A stretch of DNA of 64,000 bases from Affinibrenneria salicis (GTDB taxonomy: Bacteria > Pseudomonadota > Gammaproteobacteria > Enterobacterales > Enterobacteriaceae): contig NZ_VYKJ01000012.1 of NCBI RefSeq assembly GCF_008710095.1, positions 141,768 through 205,767 on the forward strand, given 5' to 3'. The translations under genes and the position numbers were made by a program. Below are positions 43,615-56,035 of the stretch, piece after piece (within the stretch, counting starts at the first letter, position 1; the number at the start of each line of letters is the position of its first letter). The notes under the pieces were generated by a model. The model was not told the origin of the DNA. It searched no databases and saw nothing but the letters and a program-made list of their open reading frames with translations.

Positions 43615-45414
43615 ATGACTGATTTAACGACGCACGATCTCGCTCAGCCAGGCTGGCAAACCCGCGACCACCTCGATGACCCGGTGATCGGCGAACTGCG
43701 TGACCGTTTTGGGCCGGATGCCTTTACCGTTCAGGCCACCCGCACCGGCATTCCGGTGCTCTGGGTCAGGCGCGAACAATTGCTGGACGTCGTCGCTTTT
43801 CTCAATAAGCAGCCAAAACCCTATGTCATGCTGTACGATCTGCACGGCATGGACGAGCGCCTGCGTACCCACCGCGAGGGGCTGCCGGCGGCCGATTTCT
43901 CGGTGTTCTATCACCTGATCTCCGTCGAACGCAACCGGGATATCATGCTGAAAGTGGCGCTGGCGGAAAACGATCTGCACCTGCCCACCCTGACCCGACT
44001 GTTCCCCAACGCCAACTGGTATGAGCGTGAAACCTGGGAAATGTTCGGCGTCACTTTTAACGGCCATCCGCATCTGGCCCGTATCATGATGCCGCAGACC
44101 TGGGAAGGCCACCCGCTGCGTAAGGATTACCCGGCGCGCGCCACCGAATTCGATCCCTTTGTGCTGACAAAGCAGAAAGAAGATCTGGAAATGGAGTCGC
44201 TGAAATTCAAGCCCGAAGACTGGGGCATGAAGCGCGGTACCGAAAACGAGGATTTCATGTTCCTCAACCTCGGCCCGAACCATCCCTCCTCGCACGGCGC
44301 TTTCCGTATCATTCTGCAGCTGGACGGCGAAGAGATCGTCGACTGCGTGCCGGATATCGGCTATCACCACCGCGGCGCGGAAAAAATGGGCGAGCGCCAG
44401 TCCTGGCACAGCTACATTCCCTATACCGACCGTATCGAGTACCTCGGCGGCTGCGTCAATGAGATGCCCTATGTGCTGGCGGTGGAAAAACTGGCCGGCA
44501 TCGAGGTGCCGGAGCGGGTGAAAACCATTCGCGTCATGCTGTCGGAACTGTTCCGTATCAACAGTCATCTGCTGTATATCAGCACCTTCATTCAGGATGT
44601 CGGCGCCATGACGCCGGTGTTTTTCGCCTTCACCGACCGGCAGAAGGTGTACGACATCGTGGAAGCGATCACCGGCTTTCGTATGCACCCGGCGTGGTTC
44701 CGCATCGGCGGCGTGGCGCATGATTTGCCGCGCGGCTGGGAGCGTCTGCTGCGCGAATTCCTCGACTGGATGCCGGCTCGCCTGAATACCTATGTGAAAG
44801 CCGCGCTGAAAAACTCGGTGTTGATCGGCCGCACCAAAGGCGTGGCGGCCTATAACGCGCAGGAAGCGCTGGCGTGGGGCGTGACCGGCGCCGGCCTGCG
44901 CGCCACCGGCGTCGCGTTCGACGTGCGTAAATGGCGGCCGTACTCCGGTTATGAAAACTTCGAGTTCGAGGTGCCGACCGGCAACGGCGTCAGCGACTGC
45001 TACAGTCGCGTGATGCTCAAGGTGGAAGAGTTGCGTCAGAGCCTGCGCATTCTGGAACAGTGCCTGGACAACATGCCGGCGGGGCCGTTCAAGGCCGATC
45101 ATCCGCTGACCACGCCGCCGCCGAAAGAGCGCACGCTGCAGCATATCGAAACGATGATTAACCACTTTCTGCAGGTTTCCTGGGGGCCGGTGATGCCGGC
45201 GAACGAAGCCTTCCAGATGATCGAAGGCACCAAAGGAATTAACAGTTATTACCTGACCAGCGACGGCAACACCATGAGCTACCGTACCCGAATCCGTACA
45301 CCCAGCTTCGCGCATTTGCAGCAGATTCCGGCGGTTATCCGCGGCTGCCTGGTGTCCGATCTGATCGTGTACCTCGGTAGCATTGATTTTGTTATGTCAG
45401 ACGTGGACCGCTAA
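43615..45414 (+). CDS. nuoC: NADH-quinone oxidoreductase fused subunits C and D
   Basis: A 599-residue fused NuoCD chain, as in E. coli. The NuoC part (about 1-190) has the 30-kDa-subunit motif [28 protein letters not shown]. The NuoD part (from about 210) has [52 protein letters not shown] and the C-terminal [11 protein letters not shown]. It forms the quinone-binding cavity with NuoB; no metal ligands are kept in NuoD. nuoE begins 2 bases after its stop. Confidence 0.98.
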   Translation: MTDLTTHDLAQPGWQTRDHLDDPVIGELRDRFGPDAFTVQATRTGIPVLWVRREQLLDVVAFLNKQPKPYVMLYDLHGMDERLRTHREGLPAADFSVFYHLISVERNRDIMLKVALAENDLHLPTLTRLFPNANWYERETWEMFGVTFNGHPHLARIMMPQTWEGHPLRKDYPARATEFDPFVLTKQKEDLEMESLKFKPEDWGMKRGTENEDFMFLNLGPNHPSSHGAFRIILQLDGEEIVDCVPDIGYHHRGAEKMGERQSWHSYIPYTDRIEYLGGCVNEMPYVLAVEKLAGIEVPERVKTIRVMLSELFRINSHLLYISTFIQDVGAMTPVFFAFTDRQKVYDIVEAITGFRMHPAWFRIGGVAHDLPRGWERLLREFLDWMPARLNTYVKAALKNSVLIGRTKGVAAYNAQEALAWGVTGAGLRATGVAFDVRKWRPYSGYENFEFEVPTGNGVSDCYSRVMLKVEELRQSLRILEQCLDNMPAGPFKADHPLTTPPPKERTLQHIETMINHFLQVSWGPVMPANEAFQMIEGTKGINSYYLTSDGNTMSYRTRIRTPSFAHLQQIPAVIRGCLVSDLIVYLGSIDFVMSDVDR

Positions 45415-45416
45415 TT

Positions 45417-45953
45417 ATGCACAATCATAACCCTGTAGACGATCGTAATAGCGCAGCGGCTGGAGCCGCGGCGGACAACGAGGCCTTTACGCTCAGCGAC
45501 GCCGAACGCGAGGCGATTGAGCACGAGATGCACCACTATGAAGATGCGCGCGCCGCCTCGATCGAAGCGCTGAAAATCGTGCAGAAACAGCGCGGCTGGG
45601 TGCCGGACGGCGCGATTTACGCCATCGCCGGGGTGTTGGGCATCCCGGCCAGCGACGTGGAGGGCGTGGCGACGTTCTACAGCCAAATTTTCCGTCAGCC
45701 GGTCGGGCGCCACATCATTCGCTACTGCGACAGCGTCGTCTGCCACATCAATGGCTACCGGGGCGTGCAGGCGGCGCTGGAGAAAAAGTTGAACATCAAG
45801 CCCGGCCAGACCACCTTCGACGGTCGTTTCACGCTGTTGCCGACCTGTTGCCTGGGCAACTGCGACAAAGGTCCGTCGATGATGATCGACGAAGAGCTCC
45901 ATAGCCATGTGACGCCCGACGACATTGAATCATTACTGGAGCAGTATCAATGA
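45417..45953 (+). CDS. nuoE: NADH-quinone oxidoreductase subunit E
   Basis: A 178-residue subunit with a thioredoxin-like [2Fe-2S] domain (cluster N1a). Cysteine ligands lie in [12 protein letters not shown] (about 103-108) and CCLGNCD (about 144-149). The helical N-terminal part contains [20 protein letters not shown]. The N-terminus has an Ala-rich extension compared with E. coli NuoE (166 residues). It overlaps nuoF by 4 bases (ATGA). Confidence 0.98.
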   Translation: MHNHNPVDDRNSAAAGAAADNEAFTLSDAEREAIEHEMHHYEDARAASIEALKIVQKQRGWVPDGAIYAIAGVLGIPASDVEGVATFYSQIFRQPVGRHIIRYCDSVVCHINGYRGVQAALEKKLNIKPGQTTFDGRFTLLPTCCLGNCDKGPSMMIDEELHSHVTPDDIESLLEQYQ

Positions 45954-47302
45954 CTAAAAACATTGTGTTGACTGCTGAGCAACACCCGCTGACCTGGCGG
46001 CTGCGCGCCGATAAGCAACCGGTGTGGCTGGATGAATACCGCAGCAAAAACGGTTACGTGGGCGCGCGCAAAGCGCTGAGCGGCGAGATGTCGCAGGACG
46101 ACATCGTGGCGCTGGTCAAGGACGCGGGGCTGAAGGGGCGCGGCGGCGCAGGCTTCTCCACCGGCATGAAGTGGAGCCTGATGCCGAAAGACGAAAGCAT
46201 GAACATCCGTTACCTGTTGTGCAACGCCGACGAAATGGAGCCGGGCACTTATAAGGACCGGCTGCTGATGGAACAACTGCCGCATCTGCTGGTGGAAGGC
46301 ATGCTGATCGGCGCTTATGCGCTGAAAGCCTGGCGCGGCTATATCTTTTTGCGCGGCGAATATATCCAGGCGGCGGAGAATCTGCGCCGCGCCATCGCAG
46401 AAGCGCATGACGCCGGGCTGCTGGGCAAAAACATTTTCGGCAGCGGCTTCGATTTCGATCTGTTCGTGCATACCGGCGCCGGTCGCTACATTTGCGGCGA
46501 AGAGACGGCGCTGATCAACTCGCTGGAAGGGCGGCGCGCCAATCCGCGCTCTAAGCCGCCGTTCCCGGCCAGCGCCGGCGCATGGGGGAAACCGACCTGC
46601 GTGAATAATGTCGAGACCCTGTGCAACGTGCCGGCGATTATCGAACACGGCGCGGCGTGGTATCAGGGGCTGTCGGCCGGTAAAAGCAAAGACGCCGGCA
46701 CCAAACTGATGGGGTTCTCCGGCCGGGTGAAAAATCCGGGTCTGTGGGAACTGCCGTTCGGCACCACCGCGCGCGAGATCCTTGAGGACTATGCCGGCGG
46801 CATGCGCGACGGGCTGACGCTGAAGGCCTGGCAGCCGGGCGGCGCCGGGACCGACTTTCTCACCGTCGACCATCTTGATTTGCCGATGGATTTCGAACAT
46901 ATCGCCAAAGCCGGCAGCCGGCTGGGCACCGCGCTGGCGATGGCGGTGGACAATGAAATCAACATGGTGTCGTTGACGCGCAATCTGGAAGAGTTCTTCG
47001 CCCGCGAGTCCTGCGGCTGGTGTACGCCGTGCCGCGACGGGCTGCCGTGGAGCGTGAAACTGCTGCGCGCGCTGGAGCGCGGCGAAGGGCAGCCGGGCGA
47101 TATCGAAACGCTGGAGCAGCTGTGCCGCTTCCTCGGGCCGGGCAACACATTCTGCGCCCATGCGCCGGGCGCGGTCGAACCGCTGCAGAGCGCGATTAAA
47201 TATTTCCGGGATGAATTCGAAGCGGGAATTGCCGCTCATCCCACAGGCAACACCAAACCCATCGCCGGTATTCAGCCTAATCTGCTGAAAGAACGCTGGT
47301 AG
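45950..47302 (+). CDS. nuoF: NADH-quinone oxidoreductase subunit F (NADH/FMN binding)
   Basis: A 450-residue subunit where NADH is oxidised. The FMN/NADH site is [21 protein letters not shown] (about 59-79) and [21 protein letters not shown] (about 180-200). The [4Fe-4S] cluster N3 ligands are in [12 protein letters not shown] (about 350-361) and [10 protein letters not shown]. Length is close to E. coli NuoF (445). A 111-base spacer with GGCGCA-GGCA-TGCGCC follows before nuoG. Confidence 0.98.
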   Translation: MTKNIVLTAEQHPLTWRLRADKQPVWLDEYRSKNGYVGARKALSGEMSQDDIVALVKDAGLKGRGGAGFSTGMKWSLMPKDESMNIRYLLCNADEMEPGTYKDRLLMEQLPHLLVEGMLIGAYALKAWRGYIFLRGEYIQAAENLRRAIAEAHDAGLLGKNIFGSGFDFDLFVHTGAGRYICGEETALINSLEGRRANPRSKPPFPASAGAWGKPTCVNNVETLCNVPAIIEHGAAWYQGLSAGKSKDAGTKLMGFSGRVKNPGLWELPFGTTAREILEDYAGGMRDGLTLKAWQPGGAGTDFLTVDHLDLPMDFEHIAKAGSRLGTALAMAVDNEINMVSLTRNLEEFFARESCGWCTPCRDGLPWSVKLLRALERGEGQPGDIETLEQLCRFLGPGNTFCAHAPGAVEPLQSAIKYFRDEFEAGIAAHPTGNTKPIAGIQPNLLKERW

Positions 47303-47413
47303 CGTTATCCGGCATGGTCGAGGCGCAGGCATGCGCCCGCAGGGGGGTTGATGTCCCACCCCTATAACAGAATTTTTGATTAATGCCCGTGGCGACATGG
47401 GCCATATGGAAGC

Positions 47414-50149
47414 ATGCTGACTATGGCAACGATTCATGTAGACGGCAAAGAATATGAAGTGAATGGAGCGGATAACCTGCTAAAGGCGTGTCTGTCTCTC
47501 GGCCTTGATATTCCGTATTTTTGCTGGCATCCGGCGCTGGGCAGCGTCGGCGCTTGCCGCCAGTGCGCGGTTAAGCAATACCAGAACGCCGAAGATACCC
47601 GCGGCCGCCTGGTTATGTCCTGTATGGTGCCGGCCGCGGACGGCACCTTTATTTCTATCGAAGACGACGAAGCGAAACGGTTCCGCAAGAGCGTGGTCGA
47701 GTGGCTGATGACCAACCACCCGCACGATTGCCCGGTGTGCGAAGAGGGCGGCAACTGTCATCTGCAGGATATGACGGTAATGACCGGCCACAGCTTCCGT
47801 CGCTATCGTTTCACCAAACGCACCCACCGCAATCAGGAACTCGGGCCGTTTATCGCGCATGAAATGAATCGTTGTATCGCCTGTTACCGCTGCGTGCGTT
47901 ATTACAAAGATTACGCCGACGGCCAGGATCTCGGCGTGTACGGCGCGCACGATAATGTGTATTTCGGCCGGCCAGAAGACGGCACGCTGGAAAGCGAATT
48001 TTCCGGCAATCTGGTGGAAGTGTGTCCGACCGGGGTGTTTACCGATAAGACCCATTCCGAACGCTATAACCGCAAGTGGGATATGCAGTTCGCGCCCAGT
48101 ATCTGCCAGCAGTGCAGCGTCGGCTGCAACACCAGCCCCGGCGAACGCTATGGCGAGCTGCGCCGCATCGAAAACCGTTATAACGGCAGCGTTAACCACT
48201 ACTTTCTGTGCGACCGCGGCCGTTTCGGCTACGGCTACGTCAACCTGAAAGATCGCCCGCGCCAGCCGCTGCAGCGGCGCGGCGACGACTGGATCGCGCT
48301 GAATCCCGAGCAGGCGATGCAGGGCGCGGCCGATGTGCTGCGCCAGGCGAAGAAGGTCATCGGCATCGGTTCGCCTCGCGCCAGCATAGAAAGCAACTTC
48401 GCGCTGCGCGAGCTGGTCGGCGCGGAAAACTTCTATTCCGGCATCGCCGGGCAAGAACAGCGCCGCCTGCAGCTGATACTGAAGGTTCTGCGCGAAAGCG
48501 GCGTGCGTACGCCGGCGCTGCGCGAGATCGAAAGTTATGACGCAGTGCTGGTGCTGGGCGAAGATCTGACCCAGACCGGCGCGCGCATCGCGCTGGCGGT
48601 ACGCCAGGCGGTGAAGGGCAAAGCGCGCGAAATGGCGGCGGCGCAGAAGGTGGCCGACTGGCAAATCGCCGCCATCATGAATATTGGCCAGCGCGCCAAA
48701 CATCCGCTGTTTATCACCAACGTCGACAGCACCCGGCTGGACGATATCGCCGCCTGGAACTATCGGGCGCCGGTCGCCGATCAGGCGCGGCTCGGTTTCG
48801 CTATCGCTCATGCGCTGGATGAAAGTGCGCCGGCCGTGGCGGATCTGCCGCTCGCGCTGGCGCCGAAGATCGAGGTGATCGTGCAGGCGCTGGCCGGCGC
48901 GCGCAAGCCGCTGATCATTTCCGGCACCAACGCCGGCAGCGAAGAGATCATCGCGGCGGCGGCCAACGTGGCTAAAGCGCTGAAAGGGCGCGGCGCCGAC
49001 GTCGGCATTACCTTTATCGCCCAGGCGGCCAACAGCATCGGTCTGTCGATGATCGGCGGCGGTTCGCTGGACGAGGCGCTGGCCGCCCTGGCCTGCGGCG
49101 AGGCCGACGGCGCGGTGGTGCTGGAAAACGATCTCTATCGCCATGCCCCGGCGGCACAGGTGGATGAGGCGCTGGCGCGGGCCGACAATCTGATCGTGAT
49201 CGATCAGCAGCGCACCGCCATTATGGACAAGGCTACGCTGGTGCTGCCGGCGGCCAGCTTCGCCGAAAGCGACGGCACATTGATCAACCAGGAAGGGCGC
49301 GCGCAGCGCTTCTTCCAGGTGTACGACCCGGCTTACTATGACAGTAGTACGGTGATGCTGGAAAGCTGGCGCTGGCTGCATTCGCTGCACAGCACCTGGA
49401 ACAGCCGCCGGGTGGACTGGACCCGGCTCGACCATGTGATCGACGCCTGCGTCGCGGCGTTGCCGCAACTGGCGGCGATTAAACAGGCCGCGCCCGATGC
49501 GTCGTTCCGCATTCGCGGCCAGAAGCTGGCGCGTTCGCCGCAGCGCTACAGCGGCCGCACCTCGATGCGCGCCAACATCAGCGTGCATGAGCCGCGCCAG
49601 CCGCAGGATCAGGACACCATGTTCGCCTTCTCGATGGAAGGCAACAACAGCCCGCAGGCCGATCGCCAGCAAATCCCCTTCGCCTGGGCGCCGGGCTGGA
49701 ACTCGCCGCAGGCCTGGAATAAATTTCAGGACGAGGTGGGCGGTCATCTGCGCCACGGCGATCCGGGCGTGCGGTTGATCGAAGCGGGCGACGCCACGCT
49801 GGACTATTTTCGTCACGTCCCGCCGGCCTTCGTCGCGTCGCAAGGGCAGTGGCGCATCGCGCCTTATTACCACCTGTTCGGCAGCGAGGAGCTGTCGCAG
49901 CGTTCCGCGGTGATCCAGCAGCGCATGCCCGACCCCTACGTGGTGATTAATCCGGCCGATGCCGCGCTGCTGGGCGTGAACCCCGGCGCGCTGCTCGAGT
50001 TGACCTGCGCGGGCCAGACGCTGCGTTTGCCGCTGCGTCTGAGCGACGGGCTGGAGGCGGGGCAGGTCGGGTTACCGCTCGGTCTGCCGGGCATCGCCCC
50101 GGTTCTGGCGGGTGAAACCGTTGAAAATCTGCGGGAGGCTGCACAATGA
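47414..50149 (+). CDS. nuoG: NADH-quinone oxidoreductase subunit G
   Basis: A 911-residue electron-transfer subunit. Iron-sulphur motifs in order: [2Fe-2S] [17 protein letters not shown] (about 35-51), the His-Cys cluster [13 protein letters not shown] (about 103-115), [11 protein letters not shown]...CPTGVFTDK, and the extra cluster N7 ligands in CQQCSVGCN...[10 protein letters not shown] (about 232-275) kept in enterobacteria. The remainder is a molybdopterin-oxidoreductase-like domain without cofactor. ATG 47414 matches the E. coli start; ATG 47423 (MATIHVDG) is an alternative. It overlaps nuoH by 4 bases. Confidence 0.98.
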   Translation: MLTMATIHVDGKEYEVNGADNLLKACLSLGLDIPYFCWHPALGSVGACRQCAVKQYQNAEDTRGRLVMSCMVPAADGTFISIEDDEAKRFRKSVVEWLMTNHPHDCPVCEEGGNCHLQDMTVMTGHSFRRYRFTKRTHRNQELGPFIAHEMNRCIACYRCVRYYKDYADGQDLGVYGAHDNVYFGRPEDGTLESEFSGNLVEVCPTGVFTDKTHSERYNRKWDMQFAPSICQQCSVGCNTSPGERYGELRRIENRYNGSVNHYFLCDRGRFGYGYVNLKDRPRQPLQRRGDDWIALNPEQAMQGAADVLRQAKKVIGIGSPRASIESNFALRELVGAENFYSGIAGQEQRRLQLILKVLRESGVRTPALREIESYDAVLVLGEDLTQTGARIALAVRQAVKGKAREMAAAQKVADWQIAAIMNIGQRAKHPLFITNVDSTRLDDIAAWNYRAPVADQARLGFAIAHALDESAPAVADLPLALAPKIEVIVQALAGARKPLIISGTNAGSEEIIAAAANVAKALKGRGADVGITFIAQAANSIGLSMIGGGSLDEALAALACGEADGAVVLENDLYRHAPAAQVDEALARADNLIVIDQQRTAIMDKATLVLPAASFAESDGTLINQEGRAQRFFQVYDPAYYDSSTVMLESWRWLHSLHSTWNSRRVDWTRLDHVIDACVAALPQLAAIKQAAPDASFRIRGQKLARSPQRYSGRTSMRANISVHEPRQPQDQDTMFAFSMEGNNSPQADRQQIPFAWAPGWNSPQAWNKFQDEVGGHLRHGDPGVRLIEAGDATLDYFRHVPPAFVASQGQWRIAPYYHLFGSEELSQRSAVIQQRMPDPYVVINPADAALLGVNPGALLELTCAGQTLRLPLRLSDGLEAGQVGLPLGLPGIAPVLAGETVENLREAAQ

Positions 50150-51123
50150 GCTGGTTAACACCGGATGTGCTGGACATTCTGATCGCCGTCGGCAAGGCCA
50201 TTGTGATTCTGCTGGTGGTAGTGACCTGCGGCGCGTTTATGAGTATGGGCGAACGTCGATTGCTGGGGCTGTTCCAGGGCCGTTACGGGCCGAACCGCGT
50301 CGGCTGGGGCGGTTCGCTACAGCTGGTCGCCGACATGCTCAAGATGTTTTTCAAAGAGGACTGGGTGCCGCGTTTCAGCGACCGGGTGGTCTTTACCCTC
50401 GCGCCGATGATCGCCTTTACTTCGCTGCTGCTGGCGTTCGCCATCGTGCCGGTCACGCCCGGCTGGATGGTGGCCGATCTGAACATCGGGTTGCTGTTCT
50501 TCCTGATGATGGCCGGGCTGGCGGTGTATGCCGTGCTGTTCGCCGGCTGGTCGAGCAACAACAAATATTCGCTGCTGGGCGCGATGCGCGCCTCGGCGCA
50601 GACGCTGAGCTACGAGGTGTTTCTCGGTCTGTCGCTGATGGGCGTGGTGGCGCAGGCCGGCTCGTTCAATATGCTGGATATCGTCAACTCGCAGCAGCAT
50701 GTGTGGAACGTCGTGCCGCAGTTTTTCGGCTTCCTGACCTTTGCGATTGCCGGGGTCGCGGTGTGCCACCGTCATCCTTTCGACCAACCGGAAGCGGAAC
50801 AGGAGCTGGCTGACGGTTATCACATTGAATACTCCGGCATGAAGTTCGGTCTGTTTTTCGTCGGCGAATATATCGGCATCGTCACTATTTCCGCGCTGAT
50901 CGTGACGCTGTTTTTCGGCGGCTGGCAGGGGCCGCTGTTGCCGCCGTTCCTGTGGTTCGCGCTGAAAACCGGTTTCTTTATGATGATGTTTATCCTGATC
51001 CGGGCATCGCTGGCCCGTCCGCGTTATGACCAGGTAATGGCCTTCGGCTGGCGCGTGTGCCTGCCGTTAACTCTGTTTAACCTGCTGGCGACCGCCGCGG
51101 TCATTTTGTATAACGCTCAATAA
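50146..51123 (+). CDS. nuoH: NADH-quinone oxidoreductase subunit H
   Basis: A 325-residue membrane subunit with eight transmembrane helices that joins the quinone cavity to the proton channels. Conserved features are [65 protein letters not shown] and [18 protein letters not shown]. Length equals E. coli NuoH. It overlaps nuoG (ATGA). Confidence 0.98.
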   Translation: MSWLTPDVLDILIAVGKAIVILLVVVTCGAFMSMGERRLLGLFQGRYGPNRVGWGGSLQLVADMLKMFFKEDWVPRFSDRVVFTLAPMIAFTSLLLAFAIVPVTPGWMVADLNIGLLFFLMMAGLAVYAVLFAGWSSNNKYSLLGAMRASAQTLSYEVFLGLSLMGVVAQAGSFNMLDIVNSQQHVWNVVPQFFGFLTFAIAGVAVCHRHPFDQPEAEQELADGYHIEYSGMKFGLFFVGEYIGIVTISALIVTLFFGGWQGPLLPPFLWFALKTGFFMMMFILIRASLARPRYDQVMAFGWRVCLPLTLFNLLATAAVILYNAQ

Positions 51124-51137
51124 GGGGTGAATAAACC

Positions 51138-51680
51138 ATGACATTGAAAGAGTTAGTGATTGGTTTTGGCACCCAGATACGCAGTATCTGTATGGTGGGG
51201 TCGAACGCTTTTAAAAAGCGCGAAACCAAAATGTATCCCGAGGAGCCGGTTAACCCGCCGCCGCGCTACCGCGGACGTATCGTGCTGACGCGCGATCCGG
51301 ACGGCGAGGAACGCTGCGTCGCCTGCAACCTGTGCGCGGTGGCCTGTCCGGTCAGCTGCATTTCGCTGCAGAAGGCCGAAACGCAGGACGGCCGTTGGTA
51401 TCCGGAGTTTTTCCGCATCAACTTTTCGCGCTGCATTTTCTGCGGCTTTTGCGAAGAGGCCTGTCCCACCACGGCGATTCAGCTGACGCCGGATTTTGAG
51501 ATGGGCGACTATAAACGCCAGGACTTAGTGTACGAAAAACAAGATCTGCTGATCTCGGGGCCGGGTAAATATCCGGAATATAACTTCTACCGGATGGCCG
51601 GCATGGCAATCAAAGGGAAAGATAAAGGCGAAGCGGAAAACGAAGCCAAACCCATTGATGTCAAAGGCCTGCTGCCCTAA
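51138..51680 (+). CDS. nuoI: NADH-quinone oxidoreductase subunit I
   Basis: A 180-residue ferredoxin-like subunit with two [4Fe-4S] clusters (N6a, N6b). Ligands are [15 protein letters not shown] (about 60-74) and [15 protein letters not shown] (about 99-113). Length matches E. coli NuoI (180). AAGGGGTGA upstream provides the ribosome binding site. Confidence 0.98.
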   Translation: MTLKELVIGFGTQIRSICMVGSNAFKKRETKMYPEEPVNPPPRYRGRIVLTRDPDGEERCVACNLCAVACPVSCISLQKAETQDGRWYPEFFRINFSRCIFCGFCEEACPTTAIQLTPDFEMGDYKRQDLVYEKQDLLISGPGKYPEYNFYRMAGMAIKGKDKGEAENEAKPIDVKGLLP

Positions 51681-51690
51681 GGAGCAAAGC

Positions 51691-52251
51691 ATGGAATTCG
51701 CTTTTTATATCGCCGGTCTGGTGGCGATTCTGGCCACGCTGCGGGTGATCACCCACACCAATCCGGTGCATGCGCTGTTGTATCTGATCGTCTCTCTGCT
51801 GGCCGTGGCCTGCGTCTTCTTCGCGCTCGGCGCTTACTTTGCCGGCGCGCTGGAGATCATCGTGTATGCCGGCGCCATTATGGTGCTGTTCGTCTTTGTG
51901 GTGATGATGCTCAACCTCGGCCAGTCGGTGGTCGAACAGGAACGTCAGTGGCTGCGGCCGCAAGTGTGGATCGGTCCTTCGCTGCTGTCGCTGGTGCTGC
52001 TGGCGGTGATCGTGCACGCGATTCTCAGCGTGACCGATGTTGGCATCACAGGGCAGGTGGTGGACGCGAAGGCGGTGGGCGTCAGTCTGTTCGGACCTTA
52101 CGTGCTGGCGGTGGAGCTGGCCTCCATGCTGCTGTTGGCCGGTCTGGTGGTGGCGTTCCACATCGGGCGCGAGGATAAACGCGGCGACGCTGCCGAGAGG
52201 CCGGCCGCGCACGCGGATACAGAGAAAAGCACTGCGGAGGAACGCGCATGA
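51691..52251 (+). CDS. nuoJ: NADH-quinone oxidoreductase subunit J
   Basis: A 186-residue membrane subunit with five transmembrane helices. [55 protein letters not shown] is the conserved core (about 25-80), with the pi-bulge helix region. ATG 51691 is chosen by GGAGCAAAGC upstream; an earlier in-frame ATG overlaps nuoI. It overlaps nuoK by 4 bases. Confidence 0.97.
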   Translation: MEFAFYIAGLVAILATLRVITHTNPVHALLYLIVSLLAVACVFFALGAYFAGALEIIVYAGAIMVLFVFVVMMLNLGQSVVEQERQWLRPQVWIGPSLLSLVLLAVIVHAILSVTDVGITGQVVDAKAVGVSLFGPYVLAVELASMLLLAGLVVAFHIGREDKRGDAAERPAAHADTEKSTAEERA

Positions 52252-52550
52252 TCCCGTTACATCACGGCCTGATTCTGGCTGCCGCGCTGTTTATGCTGGG
52301 GCTGACCGGGCTGCTTATTCGTCGCAATCTGTTGTTTATGCTGATCAGCCTGGAAATTATGATCAACGCGTCCGCGCTGGCCTTTGTGGTGGCGGGCAGC
52401 TATTGGGGCCAGGCCGATGGTCAGGTGATGTATATTCTGGCGATCACGCTGGCCGCCGCGGAGGCCAGCATCGGCCTGGCGCTGTTGCTGCAGCTGTATC
52501 GCCGTCGTCATACCCTGAATATTGATACTGTCAGTGAGATGCGCGGATGA
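52248..52550 (+). CDS. nuoK: NADH-quinone oxidoreductase subunit K
   Basis: A 100-residue subunit with three transmembrane helices. The two conserved buried glutamates of the proton path are in [13 protein letters not shown] (Glu36) and [20 protein letters not shown] (Glu72). Length equals E. coli NuoK. It overlaps both nuoJ and nuoL by 4 bases. Confidence 0.98.
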   Translation: MIPLHHGLILAAALFMLGLTGLLIRRNLLFMLISLEIMINASALAFVVAGSYWGQADGQVMYILAITLAAAEASIGLALLLQLYRRRHTLNIDTVSEMRG

Positions 52551-54394
52551 ACCTACTCTATTTAACTATACTCTTCCCGCTGATCGGCTTTCTGCTGCTG
52601 GCGTTTTCCCGCGGCCGCTGGTCGGAAAATACGGCGGCCACGGTCGGCGTCGGGTCTATCGGGCTGGCCGCGCTGGCGGTCATCTGGGTGGCGGTGGATT
52701 TTCTCTCCGCGTCTGACGAGGCCGGCCGGGTGTTTAACCAGCATCTGTGGACGTGGATGGCGCAGGGCGATTTCAACGTCGGCGTAACGCTGACGCTGGA
52801 CGGACTCTCGCTGACCATGCTGTCGGTGGTGGTAGGCGTCGGCTTCTTTATTCACCTGTTCGCTTCCTGGTATATGCGCGGCGAGGAGGGCTACTCGCGC
52901 TTCTTTGCCTATACCAACCTGTTTATCGCCAGCATGGTGGTGCTGGTGCTGGCCGATAATCTGCTGCTGATGTATCTCGGCTGGGAAGGCGTGGGGCTGT
53001 GCAGCTATCTGTTGATCGGTTTCTACTACACCAACCCGAAAAACGGCGCCGCGGCGATGAAGGCCTTCATCGTGACGCGCGTGGGCGACGTGTTGCTGGC
53101 GTTCGCGCTATTCATTCTGTACAACGAACTGGGTACCCTGAACTTCCGTGAACTGATGGTGCTGGCGCCTCAGCAACTGGAAGCCGGCTCGCCGGTGATT
53201 ACCTGGGCGACGCTGATGTTGCTGGGCGGCGCGGTCGGTAAGTCGGCGCAGCTGCCGCTGCAGACCTGGCTGGCCGATGCGATGGCCGGTCCGACGCCGG
53301 TCTCGGCGCTGATTCACGCCGCCACCATGGTGACCGCCGGGGTCTATTTGATTGCCCGCACCCACGGCCTGTTCCTGCTGGCGCCGGAGGTGCTGCATCT
53401 GGTTGGGATCGTCGGCGCCGTGACGCTGGTGCTGGCGGGCTTCGCCGCGCTGGTGCAGACGGATATCAAACGCGTGCTGGCCTACTCCACCATGAGCCAG
53501 ATCGGCTATATGTTTCTGGCGCTGGGCGTGCAGGCGTGGGATGCGGCGATTTTCCATCTGATGACTCACGCGTTCTTTAAAGCGCTGCTGTTCCTTGCCT
53601 CCGGCTCGGTTATCCTCGCCTGCCATCATGAGCAGAACATTTTCAAAATGGGCGGCCTGCGCAAGACCATTCCGCTGGTTTATCTGTGTTTCCTGGTGGG
53701 CGGTTCGGCGCTGGCGGCGCTGCCGCTGATCACGTCGGGCTTTTACAGCAAGGACGAGATTCTGGCCGGCGCGTTGGCTAACGGCCATCTTAATTTGATG
53801 ATCGCTGGGCTGGCTGGGGCTTTTATGACCTCGCTGTATACTTTCCGCATGATTTTCATCGTGTTCCATGGCGAAGCGAAGACGCAGGCGCACGCCGGCA
53901 AGGGGTTGGCGCACCATCTGCCGTTGCTGGTGCTGCTGGCGCTGTCCACCTTTATCGGCGCGCTGATCGTTCCGCCCCTGCAGGGCGTTTTGCCGCAGAC
54001 CGCCGGGCTTGAGCATGGCCGGATGATCACGCTGGAGATTGCCTCGGGCGTGGTGGCGATAGCCGGCATTCTGCTGGCCGCCGCGCTCTGGCTCGGTAAA
54101 CGCCGCGTGGTACAGAGCGTGGCGAATAGCGCGCCGGGCCGCTTTTTTTCCACCTGGTGGTTCCATGCCTGGGGCTTTGACTGGCTGTATTATCGGTTGT
54201 TCGTCAAACCGTACCTGGTCATCGCCCGGCTGCTGCGGCCCGATCCGCTCAACGCGCTGATGAATATTCCTGCCGTACTGGCGCGTTGGGGCAGCCGCGG
54301 GCTGGTGGTCAGCGAGAACGGCCAGCTGCGCTGGTATGTCGCCTCGATGGGGCTGGGCGCCGTGCTGGTGCTGACGCTGCTGTGGCTGGTATAG
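52547..54394 (+). CDS. nuoL: NADH-quinone oxidoreductase subunit L
   Basis: A 615-residue antiporter-like proton-pumping subunit with a long C-terminal lateral helix. [38 protein letters not shown] (about 123-160) has the key Glu of helix 5. [40 protein letters not shown] (about 229-268) has the channel Lys and His. [18 protein letters not shown] follows. Length is close to E. coli NuoL (613). A 99-base spacer precedes nuoM. Confidence 0.98.
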   Translation: MNLLYLTILFPLIGFLLLAFSRGRWSENTAATVGVGSIGLAALAVIWVAVDFLSASDEAGRVFNQHLWTWMAQGDFNVGVTLTLDGLSLTMLSVVVGVGFFIHLFASWYMRGEEGYSRFFAYTNLFIASMVVLVLADNLLLMYLGWEGVGLCSYLLIGFYYTNPKNGAAAMKAFIVTRVGDVLLAFALFILYNELGTLNFRELMVLAPQQLEAGSPVITWATLMLLGGAVGKSAQLPLQTWLADAMAGPTPVSALIHAATMVTAGVYLIARTHGLFLLAPEVLHLVGIVGAVTLVLAGFAALVQTDIKRVLAYSTMSQIGYMFLALGVQAWDAAIFHLMTHAFFKALLFLASGSVILACHHEQNIFKMGGLRKTIPLVYLCFLVGGSALAALPLITSGFYSKDEILAGALANGHLNLMIAGLAGAFMTSLYTFRMIFIVFHGEAKTQAHAGKGLAHHLPLLVLLALSTFIGALIVPPLQGVLPQTAGLEHGRMITLEIASGVVAIAGILLAAALWLGKRRVVQSVANSAPGRFFSTWWFHAWGFDWLYYRLFVKPYLVIARLLRPDPLNALMNIPAVLARWGSRGLVVSENGQLRWYVASMGLGAVLVLTLLWLV

Positions 54395-54493
54395 CCTGGC
54401 CGCGCATGCATTAACGAATGAAGGCTGGGCATTGAGATTGATGCCCTGTGCAGCAAGTTTTAAGGTTATTCTAAATTAGGGACACAAAACGCC

Positions 54494-56029
54494 ATGCTAC
54501 TACCCTGGCTAATTCTTATCCCCTTTATCGGCGGGCTGCTGTGCTGGCAATGCGAGCGTTTCGGCAGCAAAATGCCGCGCTGGATCGCGCTGATTTCCAT
54601 GGGGCTGACACTGGTGCTTTCTCTGCAGCTCTGGCTGCAGGGCGGCTATTCTCTGGTTACGCCAGAAGGTTTTCCGCACTGGCAGGCCGAGTTCTCCCGG
54701 GCGTGGATCCCGCGTTTCGGCATTGAGTTCCATTTGGCGCTGGACGGCCTGTCGCTGCTGATGGTGGTGCTGACCGGGTTGCTGGGGGTGCTGGCCATCC
54801 TCTGCTCATGGCGCGAAATTCAGCGCTATCAGGGATTCTTTCACCTCAACCTGCTGTGGATTCTGGGCGGCGTCATCGGCGTGTTCCTCGCCGTCGATCT
54901 TTTCCTGTTCTTCTTTTTCTGGGAAATGATGCTGGTGCCGATGTACTTCCTGATCGCCCTGTGGGGGCACCGGGCGTCCGACGGCAAGACCCGCATCAGC
55001 GCGGCGACCAAATTCTTCATCTATACGCAGGCCAGCGGTCTGGTGATGCTGATCGCCATTCTGGCGCTGGTCTTCGTGCACTATAACGCCACCGGGGAAT
55101 GGACCTTCAGCTACGAAAAACTGCTGCATACGCCGATGTCGCACGGAGTGGAATATTTGCTGATGCTCGGTTTTTTTATCGCCTTCGCGGTAAAAATGCC
55201 GGTGGTGCCGCTGCACGGCTGGCTGCCGGACGCGCATAGTCAGGCGCCGACGGCGGGCTCGGTCGATTTGGCCGGCATTTTGCTGAAGACCGCCGCCTAC
55301 GGCCTGCTGCGCTTCAGCCTGCCGCTGTTCCCCAACGCCTCGCATGAGTTTGCGCCCATCGCCATGTGGCTGGGGGTGATCGGCATATTCTACGGCGCGT
55401 GGATGGCCTTCAGCCAGACCGACATCAAGCGCCTGATCGCTTATACCTCCGTTTCCCATATGGGGTTCGTGATGATCGCCATCTACTCCGGCAATCAACT
55501 GGCGTATCAGGGCGCGGTGGTGCAGATGATCGCCCATGGCCTGTCGGCGGCCGGGCTGTTTATTCTGTGCGGTCAGCTGTATGAACGCCTGCACACGCGC
55601 GATATGCGGCAGATGGGCGGCTTGTGGGGGCGCATTAAGTATCTGCCCGCGCTGTCGCTGTTCTTCGCGGTGGCGACGTTGGGCATGCCGGGCACCGGCA
55701 ACTTCGTCGGCGAATTCATGATTCTGTTCGGCAGTTACCATGTGGTGCCGCTGATTACCGTGATCTCCACGTTCGGGCTGGTCTTTGCTTCCGTGTACTC
55801 TCTGATCATGATGCAGCGCGCCTATTACGGCGCGCCAAAATCGGATCAGGCGCTGGCCGGCATGACGCCGCGCGAACTGTCGATCATTTTGCTGTTAGTG
55901 GTGCTGCTGGTGCTGCTGGGCGTGTTCCCGCAGCCGATTCTGGATACCTCCGGCGCAGCCATGACTAACATTCAGCAGTGGTTTATGTCGTCCGCTCCGG
56001 ATTTAACACTTTCAACAACAAGGCCGTAA
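54494..56029 (+). CDS. nuoM: NADH-quinone oxidoreductase subunit M
   Basis: A 511-residue antiporter-like proton-pumping subunit. DLFLFFFFWEMMLVPMYFLIALWGH holds the key Glu (about 144). KMPVVPLHGWLPDAHSQAPTAGSVDLAGILLKTAAYGLLRF (about 234-274) holds the channel Lys residues, followed by TDIKRLIAYTSVSHMGFV. It is similar in length to E. coli NuoM (509). nuoN starts 6 bases after its stop. Confidence 0.98.
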   Translation: MLLPWLILIPFIGGLLCWQCERFGSKMPRWIALISMGLTLVLSLQLWLQGGYSLVTPEGFPHWQAEFSRAWIPRFGIEFHLALDGLSLLMVVLTGLLGVLAILCSWREIQRYQGFFHLNLLWILGGVIGVFLAVDLFLFFFFWEMMLVPMYFLIALWGHRASDGKTRISAATKFFIYTQASGLVMLIAILALVFVHYNATGEWTFSYEKLLHTPMSHGVEYLLMLGFFIAFAVKMPVVPLHGWLPDAHSQAPTAGSVDLAGILLKTAAYGLLRFSLPLFPNASHEFAPIAMWLGVIGIFYGAWMAFSQTDIKRLIAYTSVSHMGFVMIAIYSGNQLAYQGAVVQMIAHGLSAAGLFILCGQLYERLHTRDMRQMGGLWGRIKYLPALSLFFAVATLGMPGTGNFVGEFMILFGSYHVVPLITVISTFGLVFASVYSLIMMQRAYYGAPKSDQALAGMTPRELSIILLLVVLLVLLGVFPQPILDTSGAAMTNIQQWFMSSAPDLTLSTTRP

Positions 56030-56035
56030 TTCGCC

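Noticed and set aside
43615..45414. Fused nuoC and nuoD as a novelty
   Set aside because: The fusion is normal in enterobacteria.
47480..49873. Long minus-strand open frame opposite nuoG (and similar ones opposite nuoCD, pta and other genes)
   Set aside because: These are antisense shadows of GC-rich codon use, with His/Arg/Gln-rich sequences and no domain.
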